Origin: Oscillospiraceae bacterium
Lineage (GTDB): Bacteria > Bacillota > Clostridia > Oscillospirales > Ruminococcaceae
Assembly: GCA_031253495.1 (NCBI GenBank)
Contig: JAIRWC010000013.1
Coordinates: 1-55,173 of the forward strand
Direction: 5' to 3'
Length of the DNA stretch: 55,173 bases
Part shown: positions 28,060 through 36,033 of the stretch, piece after piece
How positions within the stretch are numbered: position 1 is the first letter of the stretch
Layout of the letters: each line of letters starts with the position of its first letter
Notes under the pieces: model-generated
The model's database searches: none
The model's input: only the letters and a program-made list of their open reading frames with translations
What the model was told of the DNA's origin: nothing
Translations under genes and position numbers: made by a program

Positions 28060-30139
28060 GATATCGTACGTCGTCAGAATTGCCGTGCTGGTCGCCATGA
28101 TGTTTTCGTTGTCGTTTTTGAGCGTGGTGAGACTGTTGAAAATACAAATCGTAGACGCGGGCGTCTACGCCGAGCAGGTCGCCAAGCCGACGTATACCGC
28201 CGAACAGACCATTCAGGCGGCGCGCGGGCAAATCCTTGACAGCAACGGGCGCAAACTCAACACAAACGAAATAGTTTATAAAGTAATCGTTCAGCGCGCT
28301 TTCCTGCCCGTCGGCGAGGAAAACGACGTCGTCGCCGGCGTCCTCGCCGTGCTTATGAAAAACGGGGAGGAGTGGATTGACACCGCGCCGATTTCAATGG
28401 ACGCGCCCTTCGGGTTTAAGAACGCGGGCGACGCGGAATTAGACAAGTTCAAGGAACGGTTGGGGCTGAACTATGACGCGACCGTCGGCAACTGTTTAAA
28501 GGCGTTCGCCGATAATTACGGGATAGACGCGGAAAAATACGACGAGCAATCGATAAGGTACATAGGCGGCGTGCGTTATGAGATGGAATTGCGGGATTTT
28601 TCTTTCCAAAACCGCTATATGCTCGCGGAAGACGTTTCGATGGCGACCATTATCGAAATAAAAGAAAAATCGTTGGTTTTGAAAGGCGTCGACATAGTGG
28701 AGGAACCCATAAGGGTTTATCTCGACGGGACGGCAATCCCCCACATACGCGGCAGAATAAACGCGATAAACGAACAGCAGTACAACGTTTTAAAGAACAG
28801 CGGATATAATTTGAACGACGTTATCGGCTTTTTCGGCGTCGAGGATTCCATGGAAAGCACGCTCCGCGGGAAAAACGGCATCCGCAGGATAACGCGGGAC
28901 GCTTCCGGCACGGTAATCGACGACGTGATTGACAAGGCGGCGACGGCGGGAAATTCCGTAAAACTCACCATAGACACGGAATTTCAGCGCACGGTCGAGG
29001 AAATACTCGCCAACCACATAAACTGGCTCAACAACAAGACGAGCGACTTGCGCGGCGTTAACTGCTACGCCGGGGCCGTCGTCGTCCTCGACGTAAAAAC
29101 GGGCGCCATACTCGCCATGGCGAACAACCCGAGTTATGATTTGAGCAATTATGTGGAGCTGATGCTCGCGGAAGAAAGAGGGGAGCCCATCCTGCCGAAT
29201 ACCCCGCTTTTGAACAGGGCGGCGGCGCAAGGATACCGCCCGGGTTCGGCGTTCAAGACCATAACGGGCACGGCGGGGCTGATTAATGGGGTAATCGGGC
29301 GCAACGACACCGTTTTCTGCGGCGGGAAATACACATTTTACGCCGATTATCAGCCGGGTTGCACGGGGGTTCACGGTTCGATATCCGCGGTAAGGGCGCT
29401 CCGCTGGTCGTGCAACTGCTACTTTTACGACGTGGGGAGAAGGCTGGAAATAGACAGGTTAAGCGAGGCGGCGGCGCTCTTCGGCGTGGGAACCAACCTT
29501 AACTGCGACATATACAACTATCCCGGCATAATGACCACGCCGGAAATTTACGAGGAACTCATAGGTTCCCCTTTCACCCCCGGCGATACCATCCAAGCGG
29601 CGATAGGTCAGTCTGAAAATCTTCTGACGCCCCTGCACATGGCGGTCGTCGGAATGACGTTGGCCAACCAAGGCGTAAGATACCGCCCCTATCTCGTCGA
29701 TTCGGTCTGGAATTACGACTGCACGGAGCTGATTTATCAAACCCGGCCTGAAATAGTAGCCGACTTCAGCGAGGGCAACTCGGACAGCTTTTCGATAGTG
29801 AGGGAGGGTATGGTCGCGCTCGCCGTAGAAGGGACGAACTGGCCGCTGTATTCCACGAACAACCACTTCGCTTACCTGCCCGATTACGCCGCCATTAAAA
29901 CGGGCACGCCCGAGCTTATCGACAAAAAGTACAATTCCACGGTTTTGGGCTATTACCCCGCGAACGACCCGCAGATAGCTTTCGGGATAGTCCTTGAGGA
30001 GGGGGAATTTTCGCGCTTTATGATAAGGAACATAATCGACGCGTATTTTTACGGCTTCTACGAGCCGGAATATAACGAGGACGGCAATATCGCCAATCCG
30101 TGGAAAATATGGGACGCGCCCCACGAACCCGTTCGCTGA
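28037..30139 (+). CDS. mrdA: penicillin-binding protein 2 (elongasome transpeptidase)
   Basis: The 700-residue class B PBP has one N-terminal helix (about 10-32), the dimerisation/pedestal domain (about 50-320), and the transpeptidase domain with the three active-site motifs: SxxK as GSAFK, SxN as SCN (RWSCNCYFYDVG) and KTG as AIKTGTPEL. It crosslinks peptidoglycan during elongation with MreBCD. It overlaps mreD by 23 bases. No rodA follows in the window, so the partner glycosyltransferase is encoded elsewhere. Confidence 0.93.
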   Translation: MKKETMNKISYVVRIAVLVAMMFSLSFLSVVRLLKIQIVDAGVYAEQVAKPTYTAEQTIQAARGQILDSNGRKLNTNEIVYKVIVQRAFLPVGEENDVVAGVLAVLMKNGEEWIDTAPISMDAPFGFKNAGDAELDKFKERLGLNYDATVGNCLKAFADNYGIDAEKYDEQSIRYIGGVRYEMELRDFSFQNRYMLAEDVSMATIIEIKEKSLVLKGVDIVEEPIRVYLDGTAIPHIRGRINAINEQQYNVLKNSGYNLNDVIGFFGVEDSMESTLRGKNGIRRITRDASGTVIDDVIDKAATAGNSVKLTIDTEFQRTVEEILANHINWLNNKTSDLRGVNCYAGAVVVLDVKTGAILAMANNPSYDLSNYVELMLAEERGEPILPNTPLLNRAAAQGYRPGSAFKTITGTAGLINGVIGRNDTVFCGGKYTFYADYQPGCTGVHGSISAVRALRWSCNCYFYDVGRRLEIDRLSEAAALFGVGTNLNCDIYNYPGIMTTPEIYEELIGSPFTPGDTIQAAIGQSENLLTPLHMAVVGMTLANQGVRYRPYLVDSVWNYDCTELIYQTRPEIVADFSEGNSDSFSIVREGMVALAVEGTNWPLYSTNNHFAYLPDYAAIKTGTPELIDKKYNSTVLGYYPANDPQIAFGIVLEEGEFSRFMIRNIIDAYFYGFYEPEYNEDGNIANPWKIWDAPHEPVR

Positions 30140-30290
30140 AATTGTCGGTTTTTTACAATAATATTATAAATCAAGGAAAATATATGGTGAAATTGCCTTT
30201 TTTTTCGCTAATTACTTTAAATGTCGCGCGGTTTATGGTATAATGACCGTAAATATTCAAAGATTGACCTGCGGGAACGGAGGGATATAT

Positions 30291-31028
30291 ATGTCTCAGA
30301 TTATTGCGGTTACGGCGGGCAAGGGCGGCACCGGCAAATCCACGACTTCGGCGAACGTCGCCTCCGGATTGGCGTTTTACGGGAAAAAGACGCTGGTAAT
30401 GGAACTGGACTTCGGTCTGCGCTGCCTTGACATCATGCTCGGGATAAAAGACGAGGTCAGACACGACATCGGCGAATATCTGAACGGGGATATCGACATA
30501 CTTACGGCGACGACTAAGGTGGGGAGCGGCGACAACCTTTATTTGGTGTGCGCCACGCGCAACCCTTTTATGGAAATCAATCCCGACAAGATTATCGGCG
30601 TCTGCGAGGAAATGCGCAACCATTTCGACTATATCATCATCGACACCGCGGGGATAGGCAGTTCGGTCTTCAGCGTAATCAAGGCGGCGGATTTAATTCT
30701 CATGGTAACCACGCCCGACACCGTTTGCGTTCGCGACGGCGCCATACTTTCGGACTTTTTGTACGTGAAGAACTGCACCAACCAGCGCCTTATAATCAAC
30801 AAGGTCAGCCAGCGGTTCAAAGAGGAGGAAATTCTTTACGATTTGGACGTCGTAATGGACGAGGTGGGGATTCCGCTTATCGGCGTGGTGCCCGAAGACA
30901 ACGAAATAAAGGTATGCGGGGCGAAAGGCATACCCCTGCCGCCCACGTCGCCGGGGCTGAAAGCGTACCGCGCCGTTTCCGGCCGTATTTTGGGGAACGA
31001 CGTTCCGCTTACAATCAGTATCAATTAG
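30291..31028 (+). CDS. minD: MinD/ParA-family ATPase
   Basis: The 245-residue P-loop ATPase has the deviant Walker A motif KGGTGKST, the DFGLRCLDIMLG switch and IIIDTAGIG, all MinD-like. MinD places the division septum together with MinC. Neither minC nor minE is adjacent, and the C-terminus (ending LTISIN) lacks a clear basic amphipathic membrane-targeting helix, so it could also be a related FlhG- or ParA-type protein. The start follows CGGAGGGAT; TATAAT at 30239-30244 suggests its own promoter, with a weak -35. Confidence 0.8.
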   Translation: MSQIIAVTAGKGGTGKSTTSANVASGLAFYGKKTLVMELDFGLRCLDIMLGIKDEVRHDIGEYLNGDIDILTATTKVGSGDNLYLVCATRNPFMEINPDKIIGVCEEMRNHFDYIIIDTAGIGSSVFSVIKAADLILMVTTPDTVCVRDGAILSDFLYVKNCTNQRLIINKVSQRFKEEEILYDLDVVMDEVGIPLIGVVPEDNEIKVCGAKGIPLPPTSPGLKAYRAVSGRILGNDVPLTISIN

Positions 31029-31048
31029 TATAATTTACGGAGACGGCT

Positions 31049-31447
31049 ATGAATATTGCTCTTATTGCGCACGATTCAAAAAAAGAATTGATGGTGCAGT
31101 TTTGTATCGCTTATTACGGGGTGTTAAGCCAAAATAACCTTTGCGCGACCGGCACGACGGGCAAACTTGTGGCGGAGGCTACGGGTCTGCATATTCAGCG
31201 GTATTTAAGCGGCTCGCACGGCGGCGGCGAACAGATAATATCAAGGATTTCCTGCAACGAGATAGACGTGCTGTTTTTTTTCCGCGACCCGCTCAACGCG
31301 AAATCCAACGAACCCAACGACATGAGCATACTTCGCGTTTGCGATATGCACACAATTCCCGTCGCGACAAACATAGCGACGGGTGAAGCTCTTATTCACG
31401 CGCTCGAACGCGGCGATTTGGACTGGCGGGAAATAGTAAGATATTAG
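31049..31447 (+). CDS. mgsA: methylglyoxal synthase
   Basis: The 132-residue enzyme converts dihydroxyacetone phosphate to methylglyoxal, a bypass when phosphate is short. It shows the motifs ALIAHDSKK, ATGTTG, SGSHGGGEQI and FFRDPL, with the catalytic Asp in the last. It is 20 bp after the MinD-like gene. The stop codon is followed directly by repeat copy B. Confidence 0.95.
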   Translation: MNIALIAHDSKKELMVQFCIAYYGVLSQNNLCATGTTGKLVAEATGLHIQRYLSGSHGGGEQIISRISCNEIDVLFFFRDPLNAKSNEPNDMSILRVCDMHTIPVATNIATGEALIHALERGDLDWREIVRY

Positions 31448-31485
31448 ACCGCCCCGTAAACTGCGTCGCGGCGGTTTTGCGGTTG
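31448..31485 (+). repeat. dispersed repeat, copy B (after mgsA)
   Basis: Beginning at the first base after the mgsA stop, this stretch matches the left end of the MITE at 51456. In particular 25 of 26 bases agree over the segment ending GCGGCGGTTTTGCGGTTG. It can form an ACCGCC/GGCGGT stem followed by TTTT and may serve as an mgsA terminator. No right end is recognisable, so it is partial. Confidence 0.75.
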
Positions 31486-31504
31486 CGATACGCGCGTACC
31501 TGTT

Positions 31505-31930
31505 TTATTTCAATATCTTTGTAATCGTATTGAACCGAAGCCGTATGTTATGGGTCTTGCCGACGGACAGCTTGTCGAGAATTACGTTGTCCTCGCATTT
31601 AATCGTTTTCTTTTTGCCGTTTATCTCCACGTCGATTTTACTGCGGGCGTACCTCGCGTTTATTTTGGAACCCCTTAACGAAAACCCTTTCCTTTGCTTA
31701 AATTTTAGCTCGTGCTTTTTCAAAACCTTTACGCCGACTTTCTTCCCTTTATAAAAAGCGCCGATAATCGCCGTCGCAAGGAAAAACAGCAGGATTCCGG
31801 CGGCGAGGATTCCTATGGCGCGTATAACGGCGTTAAGGGCGCCGTTGAACACGTTTTGGTTGAATTCGCAACCCGCGAGAACCGCCGTCAGCCCCAACGC
31901 GAAGGATATTTTAAGTATTTTTTTCTTCAT
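31505..31930 (-). CDS. lipoprotein of unknown function
   Basis: The 141-residue product has a lipoprotein signal peptide (MKKKILKISFALGLTAVLAG then Cys; lipobox LAGC), a second hydrophobic segment at about residues 33-58, and a basic C-terminal domain of about 80 residues rich in Lys and Arg. The ATG at 31930 follows AAAGGAG. I do not recognise the family. It ends a minus-strand group with the metallo-hydrolase and murA. Confidence 0.7.
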   Translation of the reverse strand: MKKKILKISFALGLTAVLAGCEFNQNVFNGALNAVIRAIGILAAGILLFFLATAIIGAFYKGKKVGVKVLKKHELKFKQRKGFSLRGSKINARYARSKIDVEINGKKKTIKCEDNVILDKLSVGKTHNIRLRFNTITKILK

Positions 31931-31966
31931 AAAAACTCCTTTGAGCAAAGGCTGCGCGCGGCGTCG

Positions 31967-32764
31967 TCAGACGGCCGCGTACTCGCCGGCGGTGCGAACG
32001 CCCGCCACGTCGAGCGTGTAATCGCGGTTCAATCTCATACCGCAGTCCGACAGCTTCCCGACGACGCTTGCGTAAGCGAGCCGCGGGGAGTTGTTTTCTC
32101 TTGACAAGTGCGCGAGCATAAACCGCGTCGTCCCGCTTTGCGCCAACCGCGAAACGTATTCCGCGCTGTCCGCGTTGGAAAGGTGCCCCAGCCGCGACGA
32201 TATGCGTTCTACGACGTAAGGCGGGTACGCGTCGTTCCGGCGCAGCATATCGGCGTCATAATTCGCCTCGATAAACACGAAGTCCGCGCCCGCCGCCCCT
32301 TCTCTGACGGAATCCGTTATCTCGCCCAAATCGGTAAAATAGGCTATTTTATACCCGTTCGGGGCGACAAGGGAAAAGCCCACGCTTTCCGCGCTGTCGT
32401 GCGGCGTTTTGAACGCTTTTATTTCAAAATCCACGGGGGCGTTCGGTAACTCGCTCAAATCACGCAAATTCTTCTCGTTATAAATATACCCGTTCGTCAG
32501 GAGGAACCCTGCGGTCCCCCGTGAGGCGTAAACGGGAACGTCGTTATGTTTTGTAAACTGCTTCAGCCCTTTTACGTGGTCGGTATGCTCGTGCGTTACA
32601 AGAACCGCCCTTATCGCGGAAACGTCCGTACGGCAAAGCGAAAGGCAGTCCAACAGCGTTTTATAGCCGCAACCCGCGTCCACCAACACCCCGCCGCCGG
32701 CTCCGCCCATGCCTATGTAGGAAGAATTAGCCGAACTGGAACTGCAAAGCGGCGCGATACGCAT
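31967..32764 (-). CDS. metallo-beta-lactamase-fold hydrolase (YycJ/WalJ-like)
   Basis: The 265-residue protein shows the fold's metal motif THEHTDHVKG, a later AYFTDLGE Asp and the C-terminal LAHLSRENNSP His. Length and sequence resemble YycJ (WalJ), a DNA exonuclease-like MBL protein of Firmicutes often found near walRK. Here it is next to murA instead, 11 bp downstream of it. Confidence 0.85.
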   Translation of the reverse strand: MRIAPLCSSSSANSSYIGMGGAGGGVLVDAGCGYKTLLDCLSLCRTDVSAIRAVLVTHEHTDHVKGLKQFTKHNDVPVYASRGTAGFLLTNGYIYNEKNLRDLSELPNAPVDFEIKAFKTPHDSAESVGFSLVAPNGYKIAYFTDLGEITDSVREGAAGADFVFIEANYDADMLRRNDAYPPYVVERISSRLGHLSNADSAEYVSRLAQSGTTRFMLAHLSRENNSPRLAYASVVGKLSDCGMRLNRDYTLDVAGVRTAGEYAAV

Positions 32765-32775
32765 AACAAGACCCC

Positions 32776-34059
32776 CTATTCGCCGGCGGCGCGTATCCCG
32801 TCGGTGTATCTGCGTTTGGTTATATCGGCGCCAAGCTCGCGCAACTTCAAGTCCATATCCTCATAACCGCGTTCGATATGGTGAATACCCTCGATTTCGG
32901 TAACGCCGTCCGCGCTTAACCCCGCGATAATCAAAGCCGCGCCCGCCCGTAAATCGGCCACCTTCACCGGGGCGCCGGTAAGCCGTTCCACGCCCTCGAT
33001 GACCGCGACTTTCCCGTCGACGGAAACGTCCGCGCCCATCCTCCTCAATTCGTCCACGTATCTGAAACGGTTGTCGAAAACCCCCTCGGTAAGTATGCTC
33101 GTGCCTTTCGCCAAGGTCAACAGGGCGGCGAACTGCGGCTGCATATCGGTGGGAAAGCCGGGGTGCGGCATGGTTTTAAGGTTGGTTCTCTCGTATCTGT
33201 CCGCGCCGATTACACGTATGCTCTCGTCAAATTCCTCGACTTTGGCGCCGATTTTGCGGAGTTTTGAGGTTATCGGCTCCAAATGCTTCGGAATAATGCC
33301 GTTGACGGTAACGTCCCCTTTCGTTGCCGCCGCCGCCGCCATATACGTCCCCGCCTCTATCTGGTCGGGGATAATCGTGTAATTAGCCCCTGAAAACGCT
33401 TTCACCCCGCGAATTTTTATAACGTCGGTTCCCGCCCCCATAATATCCGCGCCGAGCGAGTTCAAAAAGTTCGCCAAATCGACTATATGCGGTTCTTTGG
33501 CGGCGTTTTCAAGTATGGTAAGACCGTCCGCCTTCACCGAGGCGAGCATTGCGTTAATCGTCGCGCCCACCGTTACCTTATCGAAGTAAATCTGGCTCCC
33601 TATCAGCTTATCCGCGGAAATCTCGACAATGCCGCGCTCTATGGAATAATTCGCGCTTAAGGATTTAAAGCATTTCAAATGCTGGTCGATAGGGCGGTCC
33701 CCCAAATCGCACCCGCCGGGCATCGAAACCTTGGCGTGGTTAAACTTTGTAAGCAGCGTCCCCAAAAAATAATACGACGCGCGCATACGGCGCGCCATTT
33801 CGTACGGAACCACCGCGTCCCTTATATGCTTCGCGTCAATCCTGACGGTGGATTTATCCAAAACCCTGACGTCCGCGCCCATTTCCCTGAGAATCTGCAA
33901 ATCAATGGTAACGTCGTTGATATTGGGAACGTTTTCCAAAACGCAGGGCCCCCCCGCCAAAACCGTCGCCGGAATAATCGCGACGGCCGCGTTCTTCGCC
34001 CCGCTGATTTGCACGCCCCCCCGAAGCCTTTTACCGCCGTTTATGATATATTTGTCCAA
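32776..34059 (-). CDS. murA: UDP-N-acetylglucosamine 1-carboxyvinyltransferase
   Basis: MurA catalyses the first committed step of peptidoglycan precursor synthesis, adding enolpyruvate to UDP-GlcNAc. The 427-residue protein has GAKNAAVAI at the start. The active-site loop PGGCDLGDRPIDQHL retains the catalytic Cys, so it should be fosfomycin-sensitive. AGGAGAGG precedes the ATG. Confidence 0.96.
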   Translation of the reverse strand: MDKYIINGGKRLRGGVQISGAKNAAVAIIPATVLAGGPCVLENVPNINDVTIDLQILREMGADVRVLDKSTVRIDAKHIRDAVVPYEMARRMRASYYFLGTLLTKFNHAKVSMPGGCDLGDRPIDQHLKCFKSLSANYSIERGIVEISADKLIGSQIYFDKVTVGATINAMLASVKADGLTILENAAKEPHIVDLANFLNSLGADIMGAGTDVIKIRGVKAFSGANYTIIPDQIEAGTYMAAAAATKGDVTVNGIIPKHLEPITSKLRKIGAKVEEFDESIRVIGADRYERTNLKTMPHPGFPTDMQPQFAALLTLAKGTSILTEGVFDNRFRYVDELRRMGADVSVDGKVAVIEGVERLTGAPVKVADLRAGAALIIAGLSADGVTEIEGIHHIERGYEDMDLKLRELGADITKRRYTDGIRAAGE

Positions 34060-34158
34060 ATTTCGGTTACCTCTCCTCTTTCAGTCGCACCGGGGGGAAT
34101 TATAACACATTTTGTCGAAAAATAAAAGCGTTTTCGCGTAAAATCATCATTTTTACCA

Positions 34159-34174
34159 TATTATCGCGATAATA
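34159..34174. promoter_or_regulatory. 16 bp perfect palindrome between murA and PPIase
   Basis: TATTATCGCGATAATA is a perfect palindrome in the gap between the murA start and the PPIase 3' end. It lies about 100 bp upstream of murA, on the far side of a TATAAT-like box. It may be an operator or a chance AT-rich palindrome. Otherwise the 34060-34222 gap shows no gene. Confidence 0.35.
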
Positions 34175-34222
34175 CCGAAAAACTTTATACTCAACGCATA
34201 ACGCGGATTTCGCCGGATTCGG

Positions 34223-35065
34223 CTATTTTTTCTTCTTGCTTGACGTCGTTTCCTCCGGCTGCGGGATTTCGACTATGGTAACGCTTTCAATAAAGATATC
34301 GTGCAGCGGTCTTGAAAATTTCCCCAAACTTTCGTTAAGGTCGTCTATCTTGTTACCCGCGACGACTTCGACGCTTTGAACCTGTTCCAAAATATCAAAA
34401 CCGTCTATCACCTGCCCGAAAACCGTAACCGTGCCGTCCAAGCGGAACAACCCGCCTTTTTCCTTATACCTTTCCTTGACGGCGTCGGGAATTTTCGTCA
34501 TCGACTTATACTGGCCGTCAAGCTCTTTTTTCTTGTCTTTTAACAATTGGTCGCCGTATTTGTCCATCTGTTCTTTCAAGTCCGCCGCAACCTCGTCGAT
34601 ATCCACCGGTTCGGAAGCCGTTACGATATAAAATTGACGATAATTGCCGTATTTTTCGTCCTTGGCGAAGCACAGCGCCCCGTAAAAGTTCCTCGCCTTG
34701 TCCGAGGTTTCGATGGTAAAGTATTCCGACAAGGGAATAGTGGCGTCGGTTCCGTCGGTGTTAAGCGCGCCGCCTTGAACGAGCATCCCCTCCAGCACGC
34801 GGTGAAAGTTCTTCCCGTTATAATAGCCGTTGTTCGCCGCCTCGACGAATTTCGCGACGCCTTTGGGGGCGATTTCCGGGAACAGCCGCACCGTTATTTC
34901 CCCTTCGTAATCCTTGATTTTAATAATGGCGCAGGTGTCGCCCGGGTTCACGGTGATATCGCCCAAATTGCCGTTGAAAGACCCTTGACCGCCGCCGCAC
35001 CCGGCGAACGCTGACAGCGCCGCCGCGCATATCAAAACGGCTGGTATAAATTTTCTTTTAACCAT
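34223..35065 (-). CDS. extracellular peptidyl-prolyl isomerase lipoprotein (cyclophilin type)
   Basis: The 280-residue protein has a lipoprotein signal (lipobox AFAGC at about residues 19-23) and a cyclophilin domain. It keeps the catalytic NFHRVLEG motif with the essential Arg, the QGG residue set and the FGQVIDGFDIL core strand. A Lys-rich insertion (about 150-200) and a tail of lysines follow. It should help fold exported proteins on the outer face of the membrane. It is downstream of a degenerate paralogue with repeat copy C between them. Confidence 0.88.
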   Translation of the reverse strand: MVKRKFIPAVLICAAALSAFAGCGGGQGSFNGNLGDITVNPGDTCAIIKIKDYEGEITVRLFPEIAPKGVAKFVEAANNGYYNGKNFHRVLEGMLVQGGALNTDGTDATIPLSEYFTIETSDKARNFYGALCFAKDEKYGNYRQFYIVTASEPVDIDEVAADLKEQMDKYGDQLLKDKKKELDGQYKSMTKIPDAVKERYKEKGGLFRLDGTVTVFGQVIDGFDILEQVQSVEVVAGNKIDDLNESLGKFSRPLHDIFIESVTIVEIPQPEETTSSKKKK

Positions 35066-35085
35066 GATGATTATTCCTTATCATA

Positions 35086-35159
35086 TATAGCAATTCCGCT
35101 TGACGTTGAAATAAATTCAACGTCGGCGGCCGCCGCCGCGATACGGTTTCCGGGGAGGT
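35086..35159 (-). repeat. dispersed repeat, copy C (between PPIase genes)
   Basis: Read on the minus strand it begins four bases after the stop of the upstream gene with ACCTCCCCGGAAACCGTATC, matching the left end of the MITE at 51456. It continues with the same GC palindrome and hairpin as copy D (ACGTTGAA, TTTAT, TTCAACGT). It ends about 20 bp before the next start codon. Confidence 0.85.
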
Positions 35160-35162
35160 CCG

Positions 35163-35897
35163 TCAATAGTATTCAAGCTCAATCTTTTCTATGACAATAT
35201 CCTCGGCGGGTCTGTAGGTTTCGCCGTCAACCACCTCGGCGGCGCAAATAGCCTCGACCACTTCCATTCCCTCGATTGTTTGCCCGTAAACGGTATAACT
35301 CCCCGAAAAACCGATTACGCCCCCGAATTCGGCGAAAGCGTACAGCAGTTCGTCGGGCAGCAGCCGCTCGCCGTCCCTTTCAACTTCTTTCAAAGCCTCG
35401 ATTTCTTCTTCGCCGAAGTCGTCGGCGTTCACTATGAAAAATCTGCCGTCGCTCTCGCCTTCTTTGTCGCCGCAGGATAAAAGCGCGCCTTTAAAGGGCC
35501 AAAGGTTGACGGAATATTCGTTCGCCACGGGGTTCCCGTCCGCCGTCCTGCCGCCGTTGCCGGTCTCCTCGTTTTCCACCCCGGACAGGAAATACAACCC
35601 CTCCATCACGACCAAAACCTTTTTCCCGTCATAATAACCCTCCCCGATTAAATCGGTGAAGTTTTTGACCGTGTTGGGGGCGTATTCCGGATAAAGAGCG
35701 GTCTTGAACACCCCGAGGGAGGTGGTTATAACCGCCACCGGCTGCCCCGCGTAGGGTTCCTCAAGCTGGACCAACCGCATTTCGCCGTAATCGTAATCCT
35801 TAATCGCTATCCTTTTCTCGCTTACGGAACCGCACCCCGCCGCGAGGGACGCCGTTGCCGCCAAGAAAAACGCGGCGGCGCTGATTTTATTTTTCAA
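35163..35897 (-). CDS. cyclophilin-like lipoprotein lacking catalytic residues
   Basis: The 244-residue protein has a lipoprotein signal (lipobox LAAGC) and the overall cyclophilin layout (VITTSLGVFKTALYPEYAPNTVKNF, YGQTIEGMEVVEAI) of its downstream paralogue. Where that protein has FHRV and a Gln, this one reads VLVV and Leu, so the catalytic Phe, Arg and Gln are missing. It is probably a pseudo-isomerase acting as a binding protein. It uses a TTG start at 35897 with AAAGGTG upstream. Confidence 0.78.
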   Translation of the reverse strand: MKNKISAAAFFLAATASLAAGCGSVSEKRIAIKDYDYGEMRLVQLEEPYAGQPVAVITTSLGVFKTALYPEYAPNTVKNFTDLIGEGYYDGKKVLVVMEGLYFLSGVENEETGNGGRTADGNPVANEYSVNLWPFKGALLSCGDKEGESDGRFFIVNADDFGEEEIEALKEVERDGERLLPDELLYAFAEFGGVIGFSGSYTVYGQTIEGMEVVEAICAAEVVDGETYRPAEDIVIEKIELEYY

Positions 35898-35969
35898 AAA
35901 AGTTCACCTTTCACGCGTATTCCACTGAATAATTATATACAAAATTTTATGTAAAGTCAAGATTTTATA

Positions 35970-35997
35970 TTGCATTTTTCAAAATATATGGTAAAAT
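35970..35997 (+). promoter_or_regulatory. promoter of glgA
   Basis: TTGCAT at 35970-35975 and TAAAAT at 35992-35997, with a 16 bp spacer, lie 36 bp before the glgA ATG. Confidence 0.6.
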
Positions 35998-36033
35998 AGG
36001 CGTATACGATAAAGTATTGGGGGATAAAGTTCG

